Shown in pieces: positions 1 to 9,900 of a stretch of DNA of 46,745 nucleotides. This stretch comes from Cyclobacteriaceae bacterium (GTDB lineage Bacteria; Bacteroidota; Bacteroidia; Cytophagales; Cyclobacteriaceae): NCBI GenBank assembly GCA_958296015.1, contig CATQIH010000036.1, forward strand, positions 1 through 46,745. Direction: 5' to 3'. The first letter of the stretch is position 1, and every line of letters begins with the position of its first letter. The notes under the pieces were generated by a model that searched no databases, had not been told where the DNA came from, and was given only the letters and a program-made list of their open reading frames with translations. Both the position numbers and the translations under genes were made by a program.

Positions 1-766
1 GGTAATGCTGCCGCATGGTGCTTATCTGCGATTCATCAGCCAGCAGGCTATATAAGGTAAATACGGTGCAGGTATCAGGGTTTTTGGGTACCTCCAGCGG
101 TGTACTATCTGTAACAATAGACATAACCTGTTTGCGTAGCTGCTTGTCAGGCAAAAAGATATCTATCGTGTTTCCGTAAGATTTACTCATCTTTTGCCCG
201 TCGGTTCCCGGAATTGTCATCCGCGATGCTTCAATACTGGCTTCCGGCACCACAAATGTTTCTCCGTACTGGTGGTTGAACGAACTGGCAATATCACGGG
301 TGATCTCCACATGCTGCTGCTGGTCTTTGCCTACCGGCACATAGGCTGCATTGTACAACAAAATATCGGCTGCCATCAGCACCGGATAAGTAAACAGCCC
401 AACGTTCACATCTGCAAGTTTATCCTGCTTGTCTTTGAATGAGTGTGCATTGGCCAGCATAGGGTAGGGTGTCAGGCAGCTCAGATACCAGGTAAGCTCA
501 CACACCTGTGAAATTTTAGACTGCCTGTAGAGCATATTTTTTTCCGTATCAAACCCAAAAGCCAGCCAGGCAGCGGCTACTGCGTGCACATTCTTCTCGC
601 GCTGCTCCGCGTCTTTGATGGTGGTGAGAGAATGCAGGTCTGCAATAAAAAACAGCGATTCGTTGTTTGCTTGCTGCGATAAACTAATGGCAGGATTGAT
701 TGCTCCCAGTATATTTCCCAGGTGCGGCCTTCCCGAACTTTGGATACCTGTAAGTATTCTAGCCAT
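1..766 (-). CDS. trpS: tryptophanyl-tRNA synthetase, C-terminus beyond window
   Basis: Cytoplasmic class I aminoacyl-tRNA synthetase that charges tRNA-Trp. The frame opens at ATG 766 (complement) with MARILTGIQSSGRPHLGN, the usual N-terminus with the HIGH-like element PHLGN. It continues through FFIADLHSLTT and the tryptophan-pocket region DILLYNAAYVPVGKDQQQH. The KMSKS loop (GTDGQKMSKSYGN) reads near positions 175-200. About 255 residues are present; the family is usually about 320-340, so the C-terminal anticodon-binding part lies outside. No stop or frameshift was seen in the part read. The neighbour at 927 is divergent, so 767-926 should hold its promoter. The identification is firm. Confidence 0.95.
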   Translation of the reverse strand, partial: MARILTGIQSSGRPHLGNILGAINPAISLSQQANNESLFFIADLHSLTTIKDAEQREKNVHAVAAAWLAFGFDTEKNMLYRQSKISQVCELTWYLSCLTPYPMLANAHSFKDKQDKLADVNVGLFTYPVLMAADILLYNAAYVPVGKDQQQHVEITRDIASSFNHQYGETFVVPEASIEASRMTIPGTDGQKMSKSYGNTIDIFLPDKQLRKQVMSIVTDSTPLEVPKNPDTCTVFTLYSLLADESQISTMRQHY

Positions 767-926
767 ATCTGATTTTTTTGTAAAGTAACAGGAAAATCAT
801 TACTTCTAAAAATGATAGAATATTACATTTACCGAAAAGAAGCAGCTATCTTCCCTATGTATAGCATAGATATTGATTGAGAAGGCAGGTAAAACCACCT
901 GCGAATCAGTGAAAATACATATATCC

Positions 927-2018
927 ATGAAAAAATTACCGGCATTACTCCTCTTATTGTTTAACACCTTGTCGCTGGCCGCTCAGGACCAAAAACCTGT
1001 CATCACGTTTACCAAAGATTTTTTTGACTTTGGGGCTATACCGGAAGAAAACGGACCGGTCTCTCATGAGTTTTTATTTAAAAACGAAGGTGAAGTGCCG
1101 GTTGTTATCAACCAGGTGAAAGCTTCCTGCGGCTGCACAACTCCCTTGTGGACGCAGGAACCTGTGGCACCCGGCGACACCGGGGTGGTGATAGCGGAAT
1201 ACAACCCACTGAACCGGCCGGGCAATTTCAACAAAACCATTACGGTGACTTCCAATGCCGAACCTGGCCTGGTGGTGTTGCATATCAAAGGCACCGTGCA
1301 ACCCAAGCCCAAAACACCATCTGACGATTATCCTACCCAGATAGGACATATCCGTACTAAATACCGATCTTTTAACATAGGAAAGATTACCACCAAAGAG
1401 CCTGTTATTAAAGCATTCGATGTGTATAATGATGGTGAAGTGCCCGTCATCTTTAGCAGCAATACGGTTACGCCTTCCTATATTCAGGTAGAGGCCCTGC
1501 CGCAGGAGTTACTGCCTAGTCAGAAGGGCACCATCAACGTTACGTACTACCCCGAAGCACGGCAAAGCCTAGGATTTGCTTCCGACCATATTCGTCTGTT
1601 CACCAACGAGCCGGAAGACAGCATCAAGGAATTTAATGTGATGGCAACCATTGAAGAGTACTTCCCGCCCATGACCAAAGAAGAACTCGAACAGGCTCCC
1701 CGCATCAGTGTTGACAGAAAATCTTATAACTTTGGAGAGATCAAAGAAGGAGCCAGTATCAAAACTAACTTTACGATTACCAATACAGGCAAGAGCGAAC
1801 TCAATATCCGCGAAACGCAGGCCAACTGTGGTTGTACCATTTCGAGGCCAGAAAAAAAGACACTAGCACCAGGTGAAAGTACCCTGTTAAATGTCGTCTT
1901 CAACGCTAAAGAGCGCAGAGGAAAACAGCACAAAACCGTCGCCATCTTCTCCAACGATCCTACAAATCCTACGCAGCAACTGGTGCTAACGGGGCGGGTA
2001 AAAGCTGCCAATGAGTAG
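927..2018 (+). CDS. exported DUF1573 protein with two or more DUF1573/Ig-like modules
   Basis: Start chosen at ATG 927 because it gives a clean signal peptide (MKKLPALLLLLFNTLSLAAQ); an in-frame TTG at 873 would add an unlikely leader. About 363 residues. The N-terminal module (about residues 25-125) and the C-terminal module (about 260-360) each have the DUF1573 pattern: a FDFGAI or YNFGEI strand, then a Cys-Gly-Cys-Thr element (ASCGCTTP and ANCGCTISRP). The middle module is Ig-like and lacks the CGCT motif. These proteins are common in Bacteroidota and are thought to be periplasmic or surface beta-sandwich modules; no catalytic role is known. It converges with the esterase gene, with only 4 bp between the stops. 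Confidence 0.88.
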   Translation: MKKLPALLLLLFNTLSLAAQDQKPVITFTKDFFDFGAIPEENGPVSHEFLFKNEGEVPVVINQVKASCGCTTPLWTQEPVAPGDTGVVIAEYNPLNRPGNFNKTITVTSNAEPGLVVLHIKGTVQPKPKTPSDDYPTQIGHIRTKYRSFNIGKITTKEPVIKAFDVYNDGEVPVIFSSNTVTPSYIQVEALPQELLPSQKGTINVTYYPEARQSLGFASDHIRLFTNEPEDSIKEFNVMATIEEYFPPMTKEELEQAPRISVDRKSYNFGEIKEGASIKTNFTITNTGKSELNIRETQANCGCTISRPEKKTLAPGESTLLNVVFNAKERRGKQHKTVAIFSNDPTNPTQQLVLTGRVKAANE

Positions 2019-2022
2019 CGAA

Positions 2023-3135
2023 TTACTCTGTTTTCCCTTTGGGGTTGGCTGGTATCGGCTGTAGCTTTTTCTCTGGTAGTTGGTGAGACAGCAGCCAGCC
2101 AAACACATCGTTGCCAAACTCCTCTGTAGGATTATACGGTGCCGAGGTTACGCCACCGGTGCGCGCTGTGTCTTTCACAATGCTATAGTTCATATTTTCT
2201 TTGTACTGCACCACTTTGCGGTATATTTGCAAATGCCCGTCTTCTTTGAACATGGTAAACCGTACACTGGGCGGCACATCATATGCTGTGCAACAGTCGT
2301 TTACGGCTTTGACCAGTTTGTAAGAAAACAACGGCTTTACATAATGATCATCGGCTGCATGAAATGCCCACACTGGTGTCTGAATAATTTTGTCCGTGCA
2401 AAACCTGTTTACCGGTAAAGCAGCCAGTGAGTCTACGTTGATGTGTGGGTTGTTGGTGTATGGCCCTTCTTCGGTATAATATCCGGCAATAGACACACCT
2501 GCGGCAATCTTGTCGCCATGTTCAGCCAGGTAATTCCATACACCGCCTGCCCCCATAGAACAGCCTAAAATATATATCCGCCGCTTATCTATCCGAAGTT
2601 CGGATTGTGCCTTCTCCATCACTTCGTCTATTATATTGGGGTCCCACGACAGGCTATCATCCCGCACTAGGGAGCCATCCGCATAGGTACCGCTATAGTT
2701 GTAGTGCCCTTTTACTTCCGTAGGCTGATGCACAGAAACAATGACAAAAGGATAATCGCGCCCCAGCTTGATCGTCTTTTCCAGATTGGCCTTTTTAAGT
2801 CTGTTGGGGAAAAAGCCGGTGCCGATGGTGCCATGATCCAGGCCATGCAGCGATATAAGCATGGGATATTTCTTCAGCGGACGGTCCCAGTAGCCAGGTG
2901 GCAAATACTCAAGGTAGTAGAAGGTTTGCCCGTTGCCATAGGCAGAACTGAACGACTCGACATTCCACTGCCTGGCAGATAAGCCCGTTTTGTACCCGAC
3001 TTTTCGGATGACGGCTGTACAAATGACTGCACCCAGCAACAGCCCGGCCAGCAACAAAACAAAGTATTTATTAAACAGGGCATACTGTTGCACAAGATAG
3101 CCTGCTGAGACATGAAGTCTTTTAATAGAAACCAT
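2023..3135 (-). CDS. membrane-anchored alpha/beta-hydrolase (esterase, PHB-depolymerase/prolyl-oligopeptidase-like)
   Basis: A 370-residue hydrolase with a single N-terminal membrane segment (about residues 23-45, FVLLLAGLLLGAVICTAV), which places the catalytic domain outside the cytoplasm. The nucleophile elbow is GCSMGAG (GxSxG). The likely acid is in FHAADDHYV and the likely His in EDGHLQIY, in the right order for a Ser-Asp-His triad. An oxyanion-type segment ISLHGLDHG lies upstream. The protein resembles the esterases found beside glycoside hydrolases in Bacteroidota. It is the last gene of a same-strand run that includes a GH43, so deacetylation or ester removal from a glycan is plausible, but substrate cannot be read from the sequence. 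Confidence 0.8.
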   Translation of the reverse strand: MVSIKRLHVSAGYLVQQYALFNKYFVLLLAGLLLGAVICTAVIRKVGYKTGLSARQWNVESFSSAYGNGQTFYYLEYLPPGYWDRPLKKYPMLISLHGLDHGTIGTGFFPNRLKKANLEKTIKLGRDYPFVIVSVHQPTEVKGHYNYSGTYADGSLVRDDSLSWDPNIIDEVMEKAQSELRIDKRRIYILGCSMGAGGVWNYLAEHGDKIAAGVSIAGYYTEEGPYTNNPHINVDSLAALPVNRFCTDKIIQTPVWAFHAADDHYVKPLFSYKLVKAVNDCCTAYDVPPSVRFTMFKEDGHLQIYRKVVQYKENMNYSIVKDTARTGGVTSAPYNPTEEFGNDVFGWLLSHQLPEKKLQPIPANPKGKTE

Positions 3136-3233
3136 AGGGTGTAGTGATAATGGCTGAAATTAGCAAAAATATACCACACTTATGCATTTTTCCGATACAA
3201 TAGTTTCATTAAAATAGGATTTCCACATCAGAA

Positions 3234-4343
3234 TCATTGGTTGATCACAGGAGCAGGTTGTGGCTCAGAAGAAGGGGCATGGTCTGATACGTGAGGCCAG
3301 CCATCCTGGTAAACAATTTCATCGATGAGCATGACCCGGCCTTTGTCTCTGCTGGCAGGGTTTATCGCATGATACACGATCCAGTCGTGCCCACTTGCAC
3401 TGACAATAGAATTGTGACCGGGGGCCAGCCAATGTTCATTGTTAGATAAGATAACACTACTGACAGTATCTTCGGCGGATGCCAGCGTTTCAAAAGGCCC
3501 TTCAGCATTCTTGGCACGGGCTACCATCACAGCGTAATGGGCTTTTGCTCCGCAGCAGTTATCGCCGGAATAGAACATGTAATAATAACCATTGTGGTAC
3601 ACTACCCAGCCACCTTCTACCAGGTTCTGGTAGTTATCCGGATCTCCATTGGTGATGGGCTGTACCAAATCTACCGGCTTACTGCTTGGCTTGAAGCTCA
3701 TACGATCATCGGCCAGTTCCTGCACTTTGATGGGTTGAAAACCCGAACCCCAGTATAACAACTTTTTTCCTGAAACAGGATCATCAAATGCCATTGGATC
3801 TATATTGACAAAGCCTTCTCCACAAAGCAAAGGCTCCCCTTTATCTATGAATGGCCCCACAGGACTTTTGGCAGAAGCTACTCCCAAACATTTGCCTGTA
3901 CCTTCTGCCTTCGACTCTCCTGAATAATACAGGTAATACGTCTGCCGTAACGAATCATAAGACACATGCGGTGCCCAGAAATCCTGGTCGGCCCATACAG
4001 GCTTGTCAGGCAGCGCATCGCCCATATGCTCCCAGTGAACCAAGTCTTCAGACCGCATCACCTGGATATTCAGCATTTTTTCATTGACTGTAGCATTGGT
4101 ACCATAAGCATAAAAGTAGCCGTCGCCTCCTCTAATGACAGTAGGATCAGCAAAATTCTGGTTGTAAACCGGGTTAATGTAACTGGTTGCTGTTGTATCC
4201 TTTTCTGGTATAGCCTCATTCTTTTTAACGTTTGCAGCCTGCTGGCAGGCAAACAAAACGGATAGGATAAGCAATGCCATAAAGCAAGGCATATTCAAAG
4301 TACGGGTTCTCATATCAAAGTGTTTTGAAGGTGTTTGATGCAT
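3234..4343 (-). CDS. glycoside hydrolase family 43 lipoprotein (arabinanase/xylosidase-like)
   Basis: A five-bladed beta-propeller glycosidase of the GH43 type. The lipoprotein signal ends at LSVLFAC; a start at ATG 4313 (MRTRTLNMP) is as likely as the upstream ATG 4343. After a linker, blade one begins with NPVYNQNFADPTVIRGGDGY, whose ADP aspartate is the expected catalytic base. The transition-state Asp is probably in NIDPMAFDDP, and the general acid Glu in NLVEGGWVVYHNGYYYM. APGHNSIVSASG late in the chain fits the metal-binding His region of endo-arabinanases. GH43 enzymes cleave alpha-L-arabinans or beta-xylosides by inversion. It sits 30 bp downstream of the ADP-ribosylglycohydrolase gene on the same strand. 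Confidence 0.9.
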   Translation of the reverse strand: MHQTPSKHFDMRTRTLNMPCFMALLILSVLFACQQAANVKKNEAIPEKDTTATSYINPVYNQNFADPTVIRGGDGYFYAYGTNATVNEKMLNIQVMRSEDLVHWEHMGDALPDKPVWADQDFWAPHVSYDSLRQTYYLYYSGESKAEGTGKCLGVASAKSPVGPFIDKGEPLLCGEGFVNIDPMAFDDPVSGKKLLYWGSGFQPIKVQELADDRMSFKPSSKPVDLVQPITNGDPDNYQNLVEGGWVVYHNGYYYMFYSGDNCCGAKAHYAVMVARAKNAEGPFETLASAEDTVSSVILSNNEHWLAPGHNSIVSASGHDWIVYHAINPASRDKGRVMLIDEIVYQDGWPHVSDHAPSSEPQPAPVINQ

Positions 4344-4373
4344 ACTACGTCCGTAATCATTTTATAAAAAACA

Positions 4374-5705
4374 TTAAGGTTCAGTCTGCCTGTCAGAAGA
4401 AAATTGTGCTTCATAGTGTGCTGTCATTTGTGCTGCCAGTGCGGGAAGATCAATACCCAGTTGCTGCTGATTGACACGGATAATTGTACCGACATGGTTC
4501 TGCGGCAACCGGTCGGCTCCCCAGTAAGTACCCAGAATGGCACCTGCGATGGCCGCCACCGTATCATTATCTCTGCCGTAATTGATAATAAAATGCATGG
4601 TTTGCTCAAAGTCGAAGCTACTGTAAAGCATCGCCGTGGTGGCAATCAGAAAGATCTCTCCCGGATGAAAAGGCAGGTCTTCGTTGGCCTGGTCAAGCTG
4701 TGCAAATGCCTGCATCATCTGATAATATTGCAGTGTATCCATAGCTTGCATAGCTGCCGGTATCTGTAAATCATCGGGCAGTTCATGCCGGGTAATGGCT
4801 TTGGTATTGTACACGATTTCTTTGGCCAAATGATAGAACCGGTAAGCTGCCCGGCCTACCAGGCGACTTTTGAAATAGCCCTGCGGATCAATAACCCGAA
4901 TGGTGTTGGTGATACTTTCGGGCGTGGCCTTTTTTTCAAAGGCAGCGGCTACCATCGCAGCCACCAGGGCGGTCATATCGCGGGCATAGCCCAGGTCGAA
5001 GATGGCAAGGTTATACGCCTGCTGATAGGCTTTTTCAGGATTTGTCGGTAGGCACGCCCCGATAACGGGGGAATATAGCATACCAGCGCAGGTCATTTCT
5101 CCGCCATAGAATTTGCTCAGTGCGTCACTGTATTTTGGCAAATCCTGGGCCACGTAAGGTTTGGCTACCAAAGCCCATTCCTGCAACCAGGCCATCCGGC
5201 GCGCCTGATCTTCAAATGGCTCGGGATCGTAGCTTTGTGTATTTTTAAGACTATCTATCTGGGCAAGATATCGGTGTTGTATAAACGCTGCGAAGGCTTG
5301 GGGCTGCAACGACTGCCAGTGCTGCGTACCTGCAAATTCCACCATCAGTTTTTTCCAGCGGGTATCATCCGTGGTGCCACCCGCGGGCAGATTATACTGC
5401 CAGGTGCCTTCACCCGAAGGAGTGCGCACCATCGTATCTGGCCCGGTCACAAAGCCATACTCGACCAGAATATCTTTGCGGCTCCACATCTCGGTGGGTG
5501 CACCCATAGCATCGCCAATGGCAGAGCCAAGCAGCATACCCAGCACCTTGTTGTAGTATACTTCTTTACTGACCCGATGCGTCATAGGCTTGGGTTTAGA
5601 TTGCTCGGGGGGTGTAGCAGAGGTAGCTGGTGCAGCATTGAGGTATTTTGCCTGATGGCAGCTTGTTAGCAGTATCCAGCATAGTGCAAGGTAATAGTAC
5701 TTCAT
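4374..5705 (-). CDS. ADP-ribosylglycohydrolase-family lipoprotein
   Basis: A 443-residue member of the DraG/ARH family carried on a lipoprotein signal (MKYYYLALCWILLTSC), so probably anchored in the periplasm or at the surface. The family metal-site motifs are present: LGSAIGDAMGAPTE (about residues 57-70), AGGTTDDTRW (about 108-117) and GRDNDTVAAIAGAILG near the C-terminus. These supply the Asp/Thr ligands of the two-Mg centre, so activity is likely retained. Known family members remove ADP-ribose from Arg or from small molecules, or act on N-glycosidic bonds. The exported form beside a GH43 and a small-molecule kinase points to sugar-nucleoside or glycan scavenging rather than regulation of nitrogenase; that is inference. 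Confidence 0.87.
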   Translation of the reverse strand: MKYYYLALCWILLTSCHQAKYLNAAPATSATPPEQSKPKPMTHRVSKEVYYNKVLGMLLGSAIGDAMGAPTEMWSRKDILVEYGFVTGPDTMVRTPSGEGTWQYNLPAGGTTDDTRWKKLMVEFAGTQHWQSLQPQAFAAFIQHRYLAQIDSLKNTQSYDPEPFEDQARRMAWLQEWALVAKPYVAQDLPKYSDALSKFYGGEMTCAGMLYSPVIGACLPTNPEKAYQQAYNLAIFDLGYARDMTALVAAMVAAAFEKKATPESITNTIRVIDPQGYFKSRLVGRAAYRFYHLAKEIVYNTKAITRHELPDDLQIPAAMQAMDTLQYYQMMQAFAQLDQANEDLPFHPGEIFLIATTAMLYSSFDFEQTMHFIINYGRDNDTVAAIAGAILGTYWGADRLPQNHVGTIIRVNQQQLGIDLPALAAQMTAHYEAQFSSDRQTEP

Positions 5706-5711
5706 ATCTTT

Positions 5712-6767
5712 TTATAGCATAAAATCGGTATCCTGAGGGTATAAGACAGCGGCTTGTGCCCATGTCAGCAGTGCTCTTTTTTCTTCAAGGGTGAGCTGCA
5801 ATGGCAACTGCGCCAGTCCTATGACGCGCCGTAGTATCTCTGCACCGCAGAAGCTGACATACAAATGTGCGTCAAATTCGGAAGGTTTTTGATAAGTACG
5901 TAAAGCTTCGCGTATTTTTTTATCCGTATAAGCTGCCATCTTCAGGTGTGCTGCCATCACACCCAAATCAAATTCCGGTCGGCCAAAAAAAGCAAACTCA
6001 GGATCGATCACTTTGGGACCGGCCGTTGTCTTCAGCCAACTGCCAGGATAATAATCTCCGTGAAGCAGCACCGAACCAGTGCCCAGGTAAACCTCGCCCA
6101 GCTGCGCTATCTTTGCTTTTAAGGCTTCGTCTTTTCGGAAAGGCAAAGCCATCTCCTGCAAACCTTCCTGAACAATATCCAGGTCAAACCCATTGTCTGG
6201 CAGATAAGGAAACACAAAGATATGCTCGTGGTTCAGTTTCTTCAGTACCTGGTTGGAAGGGAAAGTGGCTTGAGCAACATCAAAATCCGTATTGTGCAAC
6301 CTGGAGATAAAAGCGATCAGTGCGCTCATTTCCTGATCGTCCAGCGTGGCTGTTTTTTGGTAGACAAATGTATAGTCGGCAGTTTGTCCCAGGTCTTCTA
6401 TGGCCAGTATGAAATGCGCTTTGTCATAACCTATCAACGCAGGAATAGCCTTCTGTATGCCAGCAGTTTTGGATAGTAGCTCATAGAAGCGGGCCTCTAC
6501 GCCTATCCGCTCTACAGGGGCTTCAATCTTCGGGTATTTCTCTACCCAGGGCCGCGACTGTTTGATAATCAACGACCTGGCTGTGGTGATGATTCTAAGC
6601 ACAAAGTTCATATTGCCATCACCGGGTTTTTCTGTTTTTACAATCTCTTCACCAGCTTCTATCCACCCTTTATCTTGCAAATAGGCAGGCAATGCATCCA
6701 GATGGTGGGCATCTATAAAAAGAACACCAGGAAAATAAGTTTTGAATTTCAAATAACTTTCAGACAT
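5712..6767 (-). CDS. phosphotransferase, protein-kinase-like fold (methylthioribose-kinase-like)
   Basis: A 351-residue cytoplasmic kinase of the APH/choline-kinase fold. The nucleotide-binding lobe has GDGNMNFVLRI (P-loop-like) and a Lys in SLIIKQSRPWV. The catalytic loop is VLLHGDYYPGSWL (HGD), followed by KVIDPEFAFFGRPEFDLG, where DPE supplies the Mg-binding Asp. The HGD plus DPEFAF pair resembles 5-methylthioribose kinase (MtnK), but no mtnA or other methionine-salvage gene is adjacent. The first gene of the minus-strand cluster, it ends 6 bp before the ADP-ribosylglycohydrolase. A pentose-type substrate released by the exported hydrolases would make sense; this is inference. A gene symbol is withheld for that reason. 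Confidence 0.78.
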   Translation of the reverse strand: MSESYLKFKTYFPGVLFIDAHHLDALPAYLQDKGWIEAGEEIVKTEKPGDGNMNFVLRIITTARSLIIKQSRPWVEKYPKIEAPVERIGVEARFYELLSKTAGIQKAIPALIGYDKAHFILAIEDLGQTADYTFVYQKTATLDDQEMSALIAFISRLHNTDFDVAQATFPSNQVLKKLNHEHIFVFPYLPDNGFDLDIVQEGLQEMALPFRKDEALKAKIAQLGEVYLGTGSVLLHGDYYPGSWLKTTAGPKVIDPEFAFFGRPEFDLGVMAAHLKMAAYTDKKIREALRTYQKPSEFDAHLYVSFCGAEILRRVIGLAQLPLQLTLEEKRALLTWAQAAVLYPQDTDFML

Positions 6768-6915
6768 AGACGGCTTGTATTGGATATTAGTTTACCTTTA
6801 ATTGTCACTTTCAAAGATGGTGTCTGGTAATTAAGCATACATTTAAGCTGCTTTCTGCACCAATTCACGTAATGTTTCCAATATATTTAATTTTTCAACG
6901 CTTTAACCATTGTTT

Positions 6916-9900
6916 ATGACATTAACCAAACTTATAATAAATATCTGGATAGCCCTGGCTTTTTTTACTTCATTGATGCCATTAACCACAGAGAGCGCAT
7001 CTCTGACACCAAACTCCGATGCTGGCAAAAAACGGATGTTTGCCCCTCCACTTACCATTGTTGCACCAGCGGGAAACGCAGTCAATTCGACACCGGAACT
7101 GATCTTTAGCATCACCAAAAATGTAGTCAGTGCAAGCCAGTCTGTCATTATACGTAACGACCAGATGAATGCAATCAACATCACCGGCATCAGCTTATCT
7201 GGTCAGGCTGGCAGTTTTACCATCGTGGAGGGGGCACAAATACCAATACGCCTGGAACCCGCTGCCACCGCCACAGTTGTTGTTGCCTTCTCGCCTGCCG
7301 GTGCCGTCGGAGCTTTGTCTGCACAGTTGCAGATCACAACAGCCGACGGTTCTAACACACTCGTAGAACTTTACGGACTAAGTGCCAAAGGACTGGAAGG
7401 AAGCAATGAGCCGCCGCTGCACGCCGTGGCGCAAACGCTGGGATACAACATAGACGTAGGCGGCACCCAACTGATCCTAAGCACCGGCTCTGATCCGATT
7501 GGTGACGAAGCCCTGGTATCGCTTTTTCAGAAAGCTGCTGCTGGCCCTGTAACTATGCAGCCAGTCGCCCGTTATTCGCCGGCCGGGCTGGTACCTTACG
7601 GCTACTACTTCCCGGATGGTACAACTACTACGATCAAAGAAATTGCTGTCATCGACACTAATCAGGGCCAAACGCTCAACCCGTCGCTACAGAAAGGAAG
7701 TCTAACATTTGATCCGGGAGCACAGGCATTTGGGTTGTATGCTGATAAAACCAGCTATGCTGCTCAAAAGACTTTTACAGAAGACAAACGCAATACTGGA
7801 CCACTCAGCCATGCCGTGCGCACTTATCCGGTCAAAAACAGGCAGGGAAAAGCCATCGCCAATACGTACCTGGTATGCATAGAGCCAGCCAGCAACGGCG
7901 ATTACCAAGATTATGTCTACTTGCTTACCAATGTCAAACCTGCTACATCCGAAGTTGGGCTGATCAACAACCTACAGATAGGTACTGGCAAGCAATATGG
8001 TGTGTCTGCTTTACAGGAAGGTGCTACCTATTATATTGATCGGACATACACGTTTACCAGCGTACCCGAAGACCTGGCAGGAGCCACTTTTATCAAAACG
8101 GCCAACGACGATAAGCTCAGCACCAGCAATACACTGCTCACTTTTACGCTGGCACAAGCATCTACGCTCTACGTAGCGTATGACCCCAGAGCTACTGCGC
8201 TGCCTGCCTGGCTAAGCGACTGGACCAAAACAATAATTTCTTTGGGAACCACTGATCCGGGTTCTTCTACTTTCGATCTATACAGCAAATCGTTCGCGGC
8301 AGGTGAGGTGACTCTGGGGGGCGCACTGGCTCCACCGGCAGCCGGTTCGGAGATGAACTACCTGGTGATTGCGCAGCCTGGCAAAACTCCGGCAACAGAT
8401 AACGCCCTGATCAAAATCAACAGCGGCGGAGAGCAGGTGGCTTTTGGTGATGACACTTTTGTGGCTGATGCTTATTTTACAGGTGACGGGAAAAGTTATA
8501 CCAATACCAGTATTGCTAATATTGCGGGCACCACACAGGATGCGCTTTACCTAAGTGAGCGCAGCACCAATAGCAAACTGGGTTCCTTCGGCTATGCCAT
8601 TCCTGTCACCAACGGCAGCTATACGGTGAAGCTTCATTTTGCCGAAATATACTGGGGTGCCACCGGCGGCGGTGCTGGCGGCCCGGGCAAGCGAGTTTTT
8701 GATGTAGACATAGAAGGAGAAACCCTGCTGGCTGATTTTGACATCAACCAGGAAGTGGGTACCATGACCGCTACAGTCAAAACATTTATAGTAAATGTAG
8801 AAGACCAGGAACTCAACTTAAACCTGACGGCCAGCGTAAACCAGCCCAAGCTTTCAGCACTGGAAATTTTCGGACAGGGCACAATCACCACCCAGCCTGT
8901 GCAGGATTCTTGTGCCTGGAATAGCCTGGCCAGCTCTTCGCTAAGCAAGGTAGAAGCGCAAAGTGCCAAGGTGAACGGCAAACTGTATGTGCTGGCCGGT
9001 TTCCTTTCCGGGCTAAAGATTACCGGAACTACTGAGATCTACGACCCGGTAGCCAACAGCTGGTCTGCCGGTGCGCCCATGCCCACGCCTGTGACACATA
9101 TGGGAGCTGCCGTGATTGGGCAGGAAATATGGATTGTGGCAGGCTTTGCAGGCAACCATCCTGGCATAGCCACAGCAAAAGTGCAGGTCTACAACACCGT
9201 CACCAACACCTGGCGGGAAGGGCCTGCGTTGCCTAACCCCAGAGGCTCTGGCGCAGCGGTATATAATAAAGGTCAACTGCATTTTTTTGGCGGCCTGCTA
9301 CCCGACAGACAAACTGATGTCGGAGAACACTACCTACTGGATATGAACAACATCACTGCCGGATGGCAACCTGCCACCCCAATGCCCAACCCAAGAAACC
9401 ACCTGAGCGGTGCCAGTGTTGATGGCAAAGTATATGCCATTGGCGGCCAGTATGGACACGATGCAGGCGTAGATGACCAGAAATTCCTGGATATGTACGA
9501 CCCGGCTACCGACCAGTGGACAAGGCTGGCTGACCTCCCTTCCGATCGTTCGCATTTTGAGCCGGGCACGATGGTACACAATGGCAAGATCATCATTGCA
9601 GGCGGCCGCAGGGGCAACTTCTTTTTTAATGATATCACAGAGTACGATCCACAGACCAACATGTGGACGGAACGCTGCAAGCTTCCGAAAAAACTGCTTG
9701 CGCCATCTGTCAAAGTATTTGGTGACCAGTTGATCGTTGCCAACGGCGGGGAAAACGGCACTTGCTGTCCACTCAACAAAACCCGATGGATACCCATAGC
9801 ACCGGAAAACCAGCCCGAACCTGTCAGCCTGCTACGGGAAGCGGAAGATGCGCTGCTCAGTGGAGCCAAAAAGGCCAGCAACAACGCAGGCTTCAGCGGC

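Noticed and set aside
1064-2011. Long antisense frames opposite the DUF1573, TPP, flavin and susC genes
   Set aside because: They mirror the codon pattern of the real gene, have no recognisable domain, and lie fully inside it.
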